Assembly (NCBI RefSeq): GCF_009800965.1
Contig: NZ_WUAF01000025.1
Location: 1-55,638, forward strand
Origin: Cognatazoarcus halotolerans
GTDB lineage: Bacteria > Pseudomonadota > Gammaproteobacteria > Burkholderiales > Rhodocyclaceae
Direction of reading: 5' to 3'
DNA length: 55,638 bases
The notes under the pieces were generated by a model. The model searched no databases. It saw only the letters and a list, made by a program, of their open reading frames with translations, and had not been told where the DNA came from. Made by a program: the position numbers and the translations under genes. Numbering within the stretch: position 1 is the first letter of the stretch; the number at the start of each line of letters is the position of its first letter. This document shows positions 8,117 through 17,527 of this stretch, piece after piece.

Positions 8117-10165
8117 ATGGACGAACCCCAGATTGTCACCTATCCCGGCAGCCCCTTCCGCCTTCACCAGCCGTTCCCGCCGGCCGGCGACCAGCCCGAG
8201 GCGATTCGCCTGCTGGTCGAGGGGATCGACGACGGCCTGTTGTTCCAGACCCTGCTGGGCGTGACCGGTTCGGGCAAGACCTACACGATGGCCAACGTCA
8301 TCGCCCGCTGCGGCCGTCCGGCGCTGGTGCTGGCCCATAACAAGACGCTGGCGGCACAGCTCTACGCGGAGTTTCGCGAGTTCCTGCCCGAGAACGCGGT
8401 CGAGTACTTCGTTTCCTACTACGACTACTACCAGCCCGAGGCCTATGTGCCTTCGCGTGACCTGTTCATCGAAAAGGACTCGTCGATCAACGAGCACATC
8501 GAGCAGATGCGCCTGTCGGCCACCAAGAGCCTGATGGAGCGCCGGGACGTGGTGATCGTGGCGAGCGTGTCGTGCATCTACGGTATCGGCGATCCGGTGG
8601 ATTATCACAGCATGGTGCTGCATCTGCGCGAGGGCGAGAAGGTGGCTCATCGCGAGCTGATCCAGCGCCTGGTGGCGATGCAATACACCCGCGCCGACCT
8701 GGATTTCCGCCGTGGGACCTTTCGGGTGCGCGGCGACGTGGTCGATGTGTTCCCGGCGGAGAACGCGGAACTCGCAGTGAGGGTGGAGATGTTCGACGAC
8801 GAGATCGAGCACCTGACCCTGTTCGATCCGCTCACCGGTCACCTCAAGCAGAAGCTGGTGCGCTTCACCGTTTACCCGTCGAGTCATTACGTGACGCCGC
8901 GGGCCACCGTGCTGGAGGCGATCGAGCGGATCAAGGAGGAGTTGCGCGATCGCATCGAGCATTACCAGCGCAGCGCCAAGCTGGTGGAGGCGCAGCGCAT
9001 CGAGCAGCGCACCCGCTTCGACCTCGAGATGCTCAACGAGCTGGGGTTCTGCAAGGGCATCGAGAACTACTCGCGCCATCTCTCGGGGCGTGGGCCGGGC
9101 GAGGCGCCTCCGACGCTGATCGACTATCTGCCGTCCGACGCGCTGATGTTCATCGACGAGTCGCATGTGTCGATCGGGCAGGTCGGGGCGATGTACAAGG
9201 GCGACCGCTCGCGCAAGGAGAACCTCGTCGAGTACGGCTTCCGCCTGCCTTCGGCGATGGACAACCGGCCGCTCAAGTTCGACGAGTTCGAACGCCTGCT
9301 GCCGCAGACCATCTTCGTTTCTGCGACGCCTGCCGCCTACGAGGCCGAACATCAGGGGCAGGTGGTGGAGCAGGTGGTGCGCCCGACGGGGCTGATCGAT
9401 CCGGTGGTGGAGGTACGGCCGGCGCTGACCCAGGTGGACGACTTGCTGATGGAACTCAAGCGCCGGATCGAGGTACATGAGCGGGTGCTGGTCACTGTGC
9501 TGACCAAGCGTCTGGCCGAGGATCTGACCGACTACCTGGCCGAGAACGGCATCAAGGTGCGTTACCTGCATTCGGACATCGACACGGTCGAGCGGGTGGA
9601 GATCATTCGCGACCTGCGCCTCGGCGAATTCGATGTGCTGGTGGGCATCAACCTGCTGCGCGAGGGCCTCGATATTCCCGAGGTGTCGCTGGTCGCGATT
9701 CTGGACGCGGACAAGGAGGGTTTCCTGCGCTCCGAGCGTTCGTTGATCCAGACCATCGGCCGCGCGGCGCGCCATATCAACGGAACCGCCATCCTCTACG
9801 CGGACCGGATCACTGATTCGATGCGCGCGGCCATCGGCGAGACCGAGCGCCGTCGCGAGAAGCAGATTGCCCACAACCTCGCGAATGGCATCGTCCCGCG
9901 GACGGTGAGCAAGCGCATCAAGGACATCATCGACGGCGTCTATGACGAGGCGCAGGATGAAAAGGCCAGCGTCGGCGGGGGCAAGGGCGCGGTCGACTAT
10001 GCGGCGATGGACGAGAAGTCGCTTGCCAAGGCGATCAAGAAGCTCGAGAAGGAGATGCAGGAGTTCGCCCGCAATCTCGAGTTCGAGAAGGCTGCAGCCG
10101 CCCGCGATGAGCTCTTCAAGTTGAGAAGGACGGCGTTCGGCGCCGATCAGCACGGCGATGCTTAA
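8117..10165 (+). CDS. uvrB: Excinuclease ABC subunit B
   Basis: UvrB is the damage-verifying helicase-like subunit of UvrABC nucleotide excision repair. The 682-residue product is full length. Seen: Walker [15 protein letters not shown] near residue 50, the beta-hairpin region [17 protein letters not shown] that grips DNA, the FIDESHV Walker B, SATPAAYE, and the helicase motifs [27 protein letters not shown] and [11 protein letters not shown]-terminal UVR helix-pair ([25 protein letters not shown]) binds UvrC. UvrC is encoded at 38-40 kb in this window. Confidence 0.98.
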   Translation: MDEPQIVTYPGSPFRLHQPFPPAGDQPEAIRLLVEGIDDGLLFQTLLGVTGSGKTYTMANVIARCGRPALVLAHNKTLAAQLYAEFREFLPENAVEYFVSYYDYYQPEAYVPSRDLFIEKDSSINEHIEQMRLSATKSLMERRDVVIVASVSCIYGIGDPVDYHSMVLHLREGEKVAHRELIQRLVAMQYTRADLDFRRGTFRVRGDVVDVFPAENAELAVRVEMFDDEIEHLTLFDPLTGHLKQKLVRFTVYPSSHYVTPRATVLEAIERIKEELRDRIEHYQRSAKLVEAQRIEQRTRFDLEMLNELGFCKGIENYSRHLSGRGPGEAPPTLIDYLPSDALMFIDESHVSIGQVGAMYKGDRSRKENLVEYGFRLPSAMDNRPLKFDEFERLLPQTIFVSATPAAYEAEHQGQVVEQVVRPTGLIDPVVEVRPALTQVDDLLMELKRRIEVHERVLVTVLTKRLAEDLTDYLAENGIKVRYLHSDIDTVERVEIIRDLRLGEFDVLVGINLLREGLDIPEVSLVAILDADKEGFLRSERSLIQTIGRAARHINGTAILYADRITDSMRAAIGETERRREKQIAHNLANGIVPRTVSKRIKDIIDGVYDEAQDEKASVGGGKGAVDYAAMDEKSLAKAIKKLEKEMQEFARNLEFEKAAAARDELFKLRRTAFGADQHGDA

Positions 10166-10211
10166 GCGCTGGCTGCGAGGGGCGCTCAAGGGGGAAGAGG
10201 AGAATCCCGCA

Positions 10212-10691
10212 ATGCACCGGATACTTTTTGTCTGTTCGGGCAATATCTGCCGTTCGCCGACCGCGGACGGGATAGCGCGGCACTGGATAGGCGAATACGG
10301 GTTGTCCGGCCTGATAGCGGTCGACTCCGCCGGCACCGGGGGCTACCACGTTGGCGAAGCGCCCGACCCGCGGGCACAGAAGGCTGCCTTGCGGCGGGGC
10401 TATGACCTCTCGAAGCTACGCGCGCGCAAGCTGGTCGCGCAGGACTACGAGAAGTTTGACCTGTTGCTGGCGATGGACGATGGCCACCTTCAATTCATGC
10501 GCCGCCAGTGCCCGCCGGAGCATGCCGGCAAGCTGAAACTGCTCATGGATTTTGCCCTGCAGGCGGGTTCGGACGAGGTGCCCGATCCATACTACGGCGG
10601 CGAGGCGGGCTTCGAAGTGGTGCTGGACTTGTGCGAAGCCGGCGTGCAAGGCGTTCTCTCGCACTTCCGCGCAAGGTCGGGGGCGGCCTGA
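10212..10691 (+). CDS. Low-molecular-weight protein-tyrosine phosphatase
   Basis: The 159-residue protein starts with ILFVCSGNICRSPTADG, containing the CX5R phosphate loop (C8, R14). It has DPYYGGEAGFE near residue 120, which supplies the general-acid Asp and the aromatic specificity loop. It dephosphorylates phosphotyrosine or related esters in the cytoplasm. The ATG at 10212 was chosen because an AGGAGA site precedes it by eight bases and because family members begin directly with the loop strand. An upstream ATG at 10158 in the same frame overlaps the end of uvrB. No exopolysaccharide kinase is nearby, so a Wzb-type role is not supported. Confidence 0.9.
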   Translation: MHRILFVCSGNICRSPTADGIARHWIGEYGLSGLIAVDSAGTGGYHVGEAPDPRAQKAALRRGYDLSKLRARKLVAQDYEKFDLLLAMDDGHLQFMRRQCPPEHAGKLKLLMDFALQAGSDEVPDPYYGGEAGFEVVLDLCEAGVQGVLSHFRARSGAA

Positions 10692-10710
10692 GCGAAGCTG
10701 CGGTGAAGAA

Positions 10711-10738
10711 AAAAGGCCAGCCCGCAGGCTGGCCTTTT
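10711..10738. terminator. Bidirectional terminator between the phosphatase gene and rne
   Basis: A 12-bp perfect inverted repeat (AAAAGGCCAGCC / GGCTGGCCTTTT) with a CGCA loop has A-run and T-run flanks on both sides. It lies between the convergent phosphatase and RNase E genes and can serve both strands. Confidence 0.93.
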
Positions 10739-10763
10739 TCATGTGCGCCTTTCGGAGCGGTGC

Positions 10764-13700
10764 TTACTTGCCGTGGGTCTGCACCTGCTGCAGTTCCTCG
10801 GTCTCGACAACCGGCCTCGGACGCGGACGGCGACCCAGCTTGACCGGGGCCTCCGTTTCGGCAACGACCGCGGTAGCCAGCTTGGCAGGGTTGGTTTCGA
10901 CCATCTGCAGACCGATTTCCTCGAGCGGCGCGCCAAGGTCTATTGCCTGCTGAACGATTGCGGGTGCCGGTTCGGGCTCTGCTGCGGGAAGCGCCTCGGC
11001 GATGGGGGCCGCGGCCTGAACAGGTTCGGTCTCCGGGGCCGATGCGACGACGACTTCTGGTGCCGGCTCGACGGTCGGCGTTTCGGACGACGTATCGACC
11101 GGCACATCGGCCACTGCGGCTTCGGCTTGGGTGGAAGTCATTTCTTCCCGTACCTCGGCGATGATGGCTGGTGCCTCGTCGGCCGCGACAACGAGTGCCG
11201 GAGCTGCTTCGGGCGTCTCGTTCTCGACGGCAGCGGGTTCGACCGCCGCGATGACGACGCTCTCGCGCGGTTCAGCCTGAGGTGTTTCCGCTTCGACCAC
11301 AGGCACCGGCATCGGGGCGGGCGCCTCGTCAAGCGCCGGCGAGGTGATTTCTTCTGCCGGACCCGCCGCTACCGGCAGCGGTGCCGGTTCGACCGGTGCC
11401 GCGACCGGCTCAGCCAGCGTGGTATCGGCTTCGCGAGCCTCGGCGCGAGGCGTTTCGCTGATTTCGAGCTGGACGGCCTCGACGACGGCCGCTGCCGCGA
11501 TCGGTGCAGCCGCTGCTACGGCGGCGGCGCCCTCGACACCCAGATTCTCGCTGGAGCCGTCCGCATTGCGCTGCTCGTCGCTGCGACGCTCGCCACGGCG
11601 ACCACGGCGGCTGCGGCGGCTACGCGGCGGCGTTGCACCTTCAGCGGCCTCGTCGGCCGGTGCGTCAGGGACCGGATTCACGGTCTCTTCTGCGCTGGCC
11701 ACGACGGCAAGCGGCAAGGTGCTCTGCGACTCGTCAACCGGCTTTTGTGCGGCGTCCTTCTTCTGGCGCGGCTCGCGCGGCGGGCGGGGCTGACGCGGCT
11801 CGCGCGCCTGGGCCTGGCCTTCGGCTTTTTCTTCGCTGCGCTCACCACCCTTGCGACGGTTGTTGCCACGCTCCTCGCCACGCTCGCTGCGGTTGCGCGC
11901 GGCCTGCTTTTCGGCATCGCGCTCGGCGCGATCCGGGCGTTCCGCACGATCGTTGCGCTCGCCGCGCGACTCGTCACGCTGGCCGTCCCGGCGATTGCGG
12001 CCGCCGCGACCACCGTCACGCCGGCCGTCACTGCGACCGTTGCGGCCTTCGCGACGGGCGGGCTCGGCCGGCTTGGGCTCGGCCACCGGTGCGGCAGGCT
12101 GTTGCGGCTCGCCGCGGAACCACGAGAACAGCTTCGAGAAGATGCCCTTGGCGGGCGCGGTGACAGGCGCTGCGATGCTTGCCTCGGGTTGCGGCTGGGT
12201 TTCGACCACCGGGGCGGGTTGTCCCGGCGAGATACCCTTGACCGCGGCTTCCTGGCGGGCGGGTGCGGCTTCGTTGCGTGCCGAAGGCGGACGATAGCCT
12301 TCCTCCGCCGGTTTGGCGGCCATCTGGTAGCTCGGAACGGTTGACTCTTCGGCGTTGAGCTGGTCGTGGCGCAGGCGGATGATCTCGTGCTGTGGTGTTT
12401 CGAGATGGCGATTGGGAATCACGACGATGTTGACCTTGTGCCGCATCTCGATATGCGCGATGTCGACCCGCTTTTCGTTGAGCAGGAAGGTCGCGACATC
12501 GACCGGCACCTGGCAATGCACTGCGCCGGTGTTGTCCTTCATCGCCTCTTCTTCGATGATCCGCACGATGTGCAGGGCCGAGGACTCGGTGCTGCGGATG
12601 TGACCGGTGCCGTTGCAGCGCGGGCAGGGGATATAGCTGGTTTCGGCCAGCGCCGGGCGCAGCCGCTGGCGCGACAGTTCGAGCAGGCCGAAGCGGCTGA
12701 TCTTGCCAGTCTGGACCCGGGCACGGTCATGGCGAAGCGCATCGCGCAGGCGGTTCTCGACTTCGCGCTGGTTCTTCTGCGACTCCATGTCGATGAAGTC
12801 AATGACGATCAGGCCGCCCAAGTCGCGCAGGCGAAGCTGGCGGGCAATCTCGTCGGCGGCTTCCTGGTTGGTGCGAAGCGCGGTTTCCTCGATGTCGGCA
12901 CCGCGGGTCGCACGGCCGGAGTTCACGTCCACCGAAACCAGCGCTTCGGTGTGATCGATCACCACCGCGCCACCCGATGGCAGGTTGACCTGGCGGGAGT
13001 AGGCGGATTCGATCTGGTGTTCGATCTGGAAGCGCGAGAAGAGCGGTACGTCGTCGTGATAGCGCTTCACCCGGTTCACGTTCTGCGGCATCACGTGGGC
13101 CATGAACTGGCGCGCCTGCTCATAGACGTCGTCGGTGTCGATCAGGATTTCGCCGATGTCAGGCTGGAAGTAGTCGCGAATCGCGCGGATGACGAGGCTG
13201 CCTTCCTGGTAGATCAGGAATGCGCCGGGCTGGGTATTGGCGGCCCCTTCGATGGCCAGCCACAGCTGCATCAGGTAGTTGAGGTCCCACTGCAGCTCTT
13301 CGCTGTTGCGACCGATGGCGGCGGTGCGAGCGATCAGGCTCATGCCGTTTGGCACTTCGAGCTGATCCATGACCTCGCGAAGCTCGGCACGTTCATCACC
13401 CTCCACACGGCGCGAAACGCCGCCGCCGCGGGGATTGTTGGGCATCAGTACCAGATACCGGCCGGCGAGAGAGATGTAGGTGGTGAGTGCCGCGCCTTTG
13501 TTGCCGCGCTCGTCCTTTTCGACCTGGACGATCAGCTCCTGACCTTCCTTCAGCGCGTCCTGGATGCGCGGGCGGCCCTCGCCATTGCCGGCGGCGAAGT
13601 AACTCTTGGAAATTTCCTTGAATGGCAGGAAGCCGTGACGTTCCGCGCCGTAATCGACGAATGCAGCTTCCAGGCTGGGTTCGATGCGGGTGATGACCGC

Positions 13701-13829
13701 CTTGTAAATGTTGCTTTTGCGTTCTTCTTTGGTGGCCGATTCGATATCGAGGTCGATCAGTTTCTGACCGTCAACGATTCCAACGCGGAGTTCCTCGGCC
13801 TGCGTTGCATTGAAAAGCATGCGCTTCAT
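10764..13829 (-). CDS. rne: Ribonuclease E
   Basis: RNase E is the endonuclease core of the RNA degradosome and processes rRNA, tRNA and mRNA. The 1021-residue protein begins MKRMLFNATQAEELRVGIVDGQKL. An S1 RNA-binding domain follows (about 35-125), then the DNase I-like catalytic region with IDHTEALVSVDVNSG and VIDFIDM, which hold the metal-binding aspartates, and the zinc link CPRCNGTG near residue 405. The C-terminal half is low-complexity: a basic Arg/Gly/Asn-rich stretch (about 610-700) and then a long Ala/Glu/Pro/Val-rich acidic tail, as in degradosome scaffolds. The ATG at 13829 matches the canonical N-terminus; the frame runs further upstream but is not conserved. Confidence 0.97.
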   Translation of the reverse strand: MKRMLFNATQAEELRVGIVDGQKLIDLDIESATKEERKSNIYKAVITRIEPSLEAAFVDYGAERHGFLPFKEISKSYFAAGNGEGRPRIQDALKEGQELIVQVEKDERGNKGAALTTYISLAGRYLVLMPNNPRGGGVSRRVEGDERAELREVMDQLEVPNGMSLIARTAAIGRNSEELQWDLNYLMQLWLAIEGAANTQPGAFLIYQEGSLVIRAIRDYFQPDIGEILIDTDDVYEQARQFMAHVMPQNVNRVKRYHDDVPLFSRFQIEHQIESAYSRQVNLPSGGAVVIDHTEALVSVDVNSGRATRGADIEETALRTNQEAADEIARQLRLRDLGGLIVIDFIDMESQKNQREVENRLRDALRHDRARVQTGKISRFGLLELSRQRLRPALAETSYIPCPRCNGTGHIRSTESSALHIVRIIEEEAMKDNTGAVHCQVPVDVATFLLNEKRVDIAHIEMRHKVNIVVIPNRHLETPQHEIIRLRHDQLNAEESTVPSYQMAAKPAEEGYRPPSARNEAAPARQEAAVKGISPGQPAPVVETQPQPEASIAAPVTAPAKGIFSKLFSWFRGEPQQPAAPVAEPKPAEPARREGRNGRSDGRRDGGRGGRNRRDGQRDESRGERNDRAERPDRAERDAEKQAARNRSERGEERGNNRRKGGERSEEKAEGQAQAREPRQPRPPREPRQKKDAAQKPVDESQSTLPLAVVASAEETVNPVPDAPADEAAEGATPPRSRRSRRGRRGERRSDEQRNADGSSENLGVEGAAAVAAAAPIAAAAVVEAVQLEISETPRAEAREADTTLAEPVAAPVEPAPLPVAAGPAEEITSPALDEAPAPMPVPVVEAETPQAEPRESVVIAAVEPAAVENETPEAAPALVVAADEAPAIIAEVREEMTSTQAEAAVADVPVDTSSETPTVEPAPEVVVASAPETEPVQAAAPIAEALPAAEPEPAPAIVQQAIDLGAPLEEIGLQMVETNPAKLATAVVAETEAPVKLGRRPRPRPVVETEELQQVQTHGK

Positions 13830-14201
13830 CTGGATCTGTCTCCCGCGTAAACACGGGCAGGACAAACCGCGCACCTTCGTGCAGACGGGGATTTCAGCTG
13901 ATTTTGGGTTTGCTCATCCGGAGTCTTGATTGCTTAACGAGGGGTGGCTGTCTGTTTTTCAAAGCGTCCCGCCTGACGGGCCGGACGAAGAATTCCTGCG
14001 TGTGTGTCGTACGCGCAAATAAAACCAACGTGATCAAAAGGGTGTCTGTTGCGGTACCATCGCAGCCTTTTTGCGGCTGCGGCAGACCGTTGATCGTACG
14101 GGAGCTCGCTAGTGGGCTCATGACTGTCCACCCGTAGCCGCATTCGTGCGGCAAGAATGTCAGCCCTTACCAGGGCGATCAGTGCAGAAGTATAGGGCAG
14201 G
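13830..14201. other. Divergent intergenic region between rne and rluC
   Basis: These 372 bases contain no convincing gene and must hold the promoters of both divergent genes. The rne side would give an unusually long leader, and RNase E is known to autoregulate through its 5' leader in Escherichia coli. A TATAGG close to the rluC start (around 14195) is too near the ATG to be an ordinary promoter. I see no strong consensus promoter. Confidence 0.45.
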
Positions 14202-15158
14202 ATGAAGGACTTAGGCAAAACGCTTGAAGTGCGACGTGAAAAGGTGGACGAGGCCTCGGCAGGGCAGCGTATCGACAATTTCCTGATGCGCCTGCTGAAA
14301 GGCGTGCCGAAGAGCCATGTCTACCGCATTCTGCGAAGCGGTGAGGTGCGCGTGAATGGCGGACGCATCCCCCAGACCTACCGTCTTTGCGAGGGTGACG
14401 AGGTGCGGGTGCCGCCCGTGCGGGTGGCGAGCCGTGAGGAGCCGGCGGTGCCGATCGGTACGCCGTTCGACATCGTTTATGAAGATGACGCACTTCTGGT
14501 CGTGAACAAACCGGCTGGATTGGCGGTGCATGGCGGCAGCGGCGTGAGCTTCGGTCTGATCGAGCAGCTCCGCCGACAGCGGCCGGAGGCTCGCTTCCTT
14601 GAGCTGGTCCATCGACTCGATCGCGAGACTTCGGGCTTGCTGATCGTGGCCCGCAGGCGTTCCGCGCTTACCGTCCTGCACGACCAGATGCGCGAAGGGC
14701 GGGTCAACAAGCGCTACCAGACGCTCGTTTCGGGGCGCTGGATGAATCCGCAGCAGCACATCAAGGAGCCGCTGTTCAAATATCTGACGCCCGAGGGCGA
14801 GCGACGGGTGCGGGTCGACCGTGACGGTAAGCCGGCGCACAGCGTGGTGCGGCTGTTGCGCCGCTGGCAGCGATTCAGCCTGCTCGAGGTGGAACTCAGG
14901 ACGGGTCGGACCCATCAGATCCGGGTGCATCTCGCGCATCGAGGTTTTCCGCTTGCGGGAGACGACAAGTACGGGGATTTTCCGCTCAACAAGCAGCTGC
15001 AGCGCGAAGGGCTCAGGCGGATGTTCCTCCACGCCTGGCAGTTGAAGTTCCGTCATCCGTTGACGGACGCGCAGATAGAATTGTCGGCACGACTGCCGGA
15101 TGATCTGGCCGGTTATCTGGCCGTGCTGGAGCAAACTGAGGAGCGGGACTATGGCTGA
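14202..15158 (+). CDS. rluC: 23S rRNA pseudouridine synthase RluC
   Basis: RluC isomerises uridines 955, 2504 and 2580 of 23S rRNA. The 318-residue product has an N-terminal S4 RNA-binding domain (about 20-80, with QRIDNFLMRLLKGVPKSHVYRILRSGEVRVNGGRI). The catalytic domain follows with HRLDRETSGLLIVAR, containing the essential Asp, and a GRTHQIRVHLAH motif. The gene is divergent from rne, the same arrangement as in many proteobacteria. It overlaps the following phosphatase gene by eight bases, suggesting coupled translation. Confidence 0.95.
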   Translation: MKDLGKTLEVRREKVDEASAGQRIDNFLMRLLKGVPKSHVYRILRSGEVRVNGGRIPQTYRLCEGDEVRVPPVRVASREEPAVPIGTPFDIVYEDDALLVVNKPAGLAVHGGSGVSFGLIEQLRRQRPEARFLELVHRLDRETSGLLIVARRRSALTVLHDQMREGRVNKRYQTLVSGRWMNPQQHIKEPLFKYLTPEGERRVRVDRDGKPAHSVVRLLRRWQRFSLLEVELRTGRTHQIRVHLAHRGFPLAGDDKYGDFPLNKQLQREGLRRMFLHAWQLKFRHPLTDAQIELSARLPDDLAGYLAVLEQTEERDYG

Positions 15159-15807
15159 GCGATACCCGTGTCTGGTCTTTGACTGGGACGGTACCATCCT
15201 TGATTCGGCGGCGGCGATCGTCGAGGGCATCAAGCTCGCCAGTCGCGATCTGGGTTTGCCGGAGCCGAGCGACGAGCGCGCCCGGCACGTGATCGGGCTC
15301 GGTCTTCAGGATGCACTGAGTTATGCGGTGCCGGAACTGGCACCGTCGGATTATCCGCGGATGGTGGAGCGGTATCGCTACCACTACCTCTCGCGGGATC
15401 ACGAGCTGAGCCTGTTCAACGGGGTATCGGAGATGATCGCCGAACTCGCCGAGCGCGGTCACCGACTCGCGGTTGCCACCGGCAAGAGTCGCAAGGGGCT
15501 CGATCGCGCGCTGGCCCACAGCGGGCTTGGCGTCCACTTCCACGCGACCCGCTGCGCCGACGAGTGTTTCTCGAAGCCCAATCCGGCAATGCTTTACGAA
15601 CTCATGGACGAACTGGGCGCAGCGCCTTCCGAAGTGCTGATGATCGGCGACACCACCCACGATCTGCAGATGGCGGGCAATGCCGGCGTCGATGCGCTGG
15701 CGGTCAGCTTCGGTGCGCATCCCCGGTCACTGCTGCTTGCCGAATCGCCGGTTGCGTGCATCGATACCCCGGCCGATCTGCGGACATGGCTGCTCGCGAA
15801 CGCCTGA
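15151..15807 (+). CDS. HAD-superfamily phosphatase (phosphoglycolate phosphatase-like)
   Basis: The 218-residue protein has the HAD motifs in order: FDWDGTILDS (nucleophile Asp near residue 10), VATGKSRKG (motif II), the lysine in SKPNPAML, and MIGDTTHDLQMA (motif IV). An alpha-helical cap lies between the first two, as in Gph-like hydrolases of subfamily IA. It should hydrolyse a small phosphorylated metabolite in the cytoplasm; the substrate cannot be told from sequence. The start was set at the ATG that overlaps the end of rluC, because the upstream frame is out of register with the family. Confidence 0.88.
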   Translation: MAERYPCLVFDWDGTILDSAAAIVEGIKLASRDLGLPEPSDERARHVIGLGLQDALSYAVPELAPSDYPRMVERYRYHYLSRDHELSLFNGVSEMIAELAERGHRLAVATGKSRKGLDRALAHSGLGVHFHATRCADECFSKPNPAMLYELMDELGAAPSEVLMIGDTTHDLQMAGNAGVDALAVSFGAHPRSLLLAESPVACIDTPADLRTWLLANA

Positions 15808-16133
15808 TCTGCGCGTCCGAAGCGCTGGAGGAGCGCGGCGACGGGGTGCGTTTCGAAATCGGTTCCGGCGCGGGGAAGCGCTGCGGCTTCGTGATCCGCT
15901 TTGATGGCCTGCCGCGCGCCTATTTCAATGAATGTGCACACATTCCGGTGGAACTCGACTGGTTGCCAGGGCAGTTCTTCGATGACGAGCGGCGGCTCCT
16001 GGTCTGCGCGACGCATGGGGCGATGTACGAGCCTGCTTCCGGATTCTGCGTTTCGGGTCCGTGCCGGGGCGCTCGGCTGCGACGGCTCGAAGTCGTGGAG
16101 CGCGACGGCAACATCTATCTGCAGGAAGACTGA
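15786..16133 (+). CDS. Small Rieske [2Fe-2S] protein
   Basis: The 115-residue protein carries both halves of a Rieske cluster motif: ECAHIPVELD (Cys-x-His) and VCATHGAMYEP (Cys-x2-His), followed by GPCRGARLRRL. This is the stand-alone ferredoxin-like type, with no membrane anchor and no twin-arginine signal. The gene overlaps the HAD phosphatase by 22 bases and is probably translated with it. This rluC-HAD-Rieske order is one I associate with betaproteobacteria. The electron-transfer partner is unknown. Confidence 0.88.
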   Translation: MAARERLICASEALEERGDGVRFEIGSGAGKRCGFVIRFDGLPRAYFNECAHIPVELDWLPGQFFDDERRLLVCATHGAMYEPASGFCVSGPCRGARLRRLEVVERDGNIYLQED

Positions 16134-16155
16134 GGGTCGGTCAGGTACCGGCTGT

Positions 16156-16881
16156 TCAGCCCGCGAGCAGGAGGAAGATCGTCGGACGTTTGGTGATCGC
16201 CGGTCTTTCGCGCTTGCGCCAGGCGCCGATGGTGTCGGTTCCGATCCATTCTTCGGCAGTCGACAGATCGCAGGCCACGCAAAGACGGGTGTGGCCATCG
16301 CAGTTGGCCAGCAGAGCATCGAACATCCTATCGTTGCGATACGGCGTCTCGATGAAGAGCTGTGTCTGGTCCTGACGGCGTGATTCCGCTTCGAGTTCGC
16401 GCAGGCGCCTGGCGCGCTCCTTTTCGTCAACCGGCAGATAGCCATGGAACGCGAACCGCTGTCCATTCAATCCGGAGCCCATCAGGGCGAGCAGCAGTGA
16501 TGATGGGCCGGTGAGCGGGGTGACGCGGATTCCATGGCGATGTGCGGCGCCGACGAGCAGTGCGCCGGGATCGGCTACCGCCGGACAACCTGCTTCGGAC
16601 ATCAAGCCGAGATCGTTGCCGGCAAGCAGCGGCGCGAGCAGTGCCTCGAGCTCTTCGGCGCTCGGCGAGGCCGGAAGCTCACGAATATCAAGTTCGCGCA
16701 TCGGCTTCGGATGCTCGAGCCGCTTGAGTTCGGCGCGCGCGGTCTTGGCGTTCTCGACAACGAAGTGAGTGAGTTCGCAGGCCTGATTCCGGACTTGTGC
16801 GGGGTGCGTGACGTCCCAGGCGCTTTCGCCCAGGCTGACGGGGACGAGGAACAGGGTTCCGGTGCTGGTTGCCGCGCTCAT
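16156..16881 (-). CDS. Tetrapyrrole methylase family protein (RsmI-like)
   Basis: The 241-residue protein belongs to the SAM-dependent tetrapyrrole (uroporphyrin-III) methylase fold that includes RsmI. Seen: LFLVPVSLGE at the start, LMSEAGCPAVADPGALLVGAAHRHGIRVTPLTGPSSLLLALMGSGLNGQRFAFHGYLP with the SAM loop, and QLFIETPYRNDRMFDAL. It is shorter than true RsmI and its N-terminal strand differs, so it is better called an RsmI-related paralogue than rsmI. Its ATG overlaps the maf stop by four bases. Confidence 0.83.
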   Translation of the reverse strand: MSAATSTGTLFLVPVSLGESAWDVTHPAQVRNQACELTHFVVENAKTARAELKRLEHPKPMRELDIRELPASPSAEELEALLAPLLAGNDLGLMSEAGCPAVADPGALLVGAAHRHGIRVTPLTGPSSLLLALMGSGLNGQRFAFHGYLPVDEKERARRLRELEAESRRQDQTQLFIETPYRNDRMFDALLANCDGHTRLCVACDLSTAEEWIGTDTIGAWRKRERPAITKRPTIFLLLAG

Positions 16882-17453
16882 GGCAGGGCGATTCCTTCGT
16901 TCCGCAGCATGCCTGCAAGCGCGATCAGCGGCAGGCCGATCAATGCGTTCGGATCGTCGCCGCTCAGGGCGTCGAGCAGGGTGATTCCCAGGCCTTCGGC
17001 CTTGGCGCTGCCGGCGCAGTCGAGGGGCAGTTCGCGGGCAACGTAGCGTTCGATCTCTTCGACGCTGAGCGTGCGAAAGCGGACCTCGGTGGGGATCGCC
17101 CGCTGCTGGGCGATACCGGTGACGGTGTTGAGCAGGCACAGGGCGGTATGGAAAATAACGGTCTTTCCGCTCATTTCTGAGAGCTGGGCGATCGCGCGCG
17201 CCACGCTTCCCGGCTTGCCGTAGCGGCGCTGCCCCATGTGGGCGACCTGATCACTTCCTATGATCAAGGCGCCTGGAAAGCGGCGCGCGACGGCGTGGGC
17301 CTTGGCGAGCGCAAGCCGCTCTGCAGTCTGCTGCGGGGTTTCGTCGGCGAGCTCCGTCTCGTCGATATCGGGGCGAGCAACTTCGAACGGGATGCCGAAG
17401 CGCTCCAGGAGTTGGCGGCGATATGCCGAGCTTGAAGCAAGAACCAGCTGCAT
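16878..17453 (-). CDS. Maf-family nucleotide pyrophosphatase (YceF-like)
   Basis: Maf proteins hydrolyse modified or non-canonical nucleoside triphosphates. The 191-residue product starts with LVLASSSAYRRQLLERFGIPFEV, the phosphate-binding signature of the family. It continues with IIGSDQVAH, the metal-binding acidic segment with the family's SDQ, and GKTVIFHTALCL. The SDQV variant and the neighbours (yceD and rpmF divergently upstream) fit the YceF branch, active on 7-methyl-GTP; the substrate is inference from the branch. It is cotranscribed with the downstream methylase. Confidence 0.92.
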   Translation of the reverse strand: MQLVLASSSAYRRQLLERFGIPFEVARPDIDETELADETPQQTAERLALAKAHAVARRFPGALIIGSDQVAHMGQRRYGKPGSVARAIAQLSEMSGKTVIFHTALCLLNTVTGIAQQRAIPTEVRFRTLSVEEIERYVARELPLDCAGSAKAEGLGITLLDALSGDDPNALIGLPLIALAGMLRNEGIALP

Positions 17454-17489
17454 GATGAGAGTAGGCCTGCAAAAGGGCGCGAGCGCGCT

Positions 17490-17518
17490 TTGACTTGCAA
17501 AGCCGAAAATAATATCAT
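17490..17518 (+). promoter_or_regulatory. Sigma-70-type promoter of yceD-rpmF
   Basis: TTGACT (17490-17495) and TATCAT (17513-17518) are separated by exactly 17 bases. Transcription would start about 17525, only a few bases before the yceD ATG at 17528, and no ribosome-binding site precedes that ATG. Confidence 0.6.
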
Positions 17519-17527
17519 CCGCGCCTT

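Noticed and set aside
7676-10336. An 886-codon minus-strand frame opposite uvrB.
   Set aside because: uvrB is complete and unmistakable on the other strand; the mirror frame is a GC artefact.
10743-12344. A long plus-strand frame opposite the rne tail.
   Set aside because: It mirrors the repetitive Ala/Glu/Pro-rich and Arg-rich coding of RNase E, and no family fits it.
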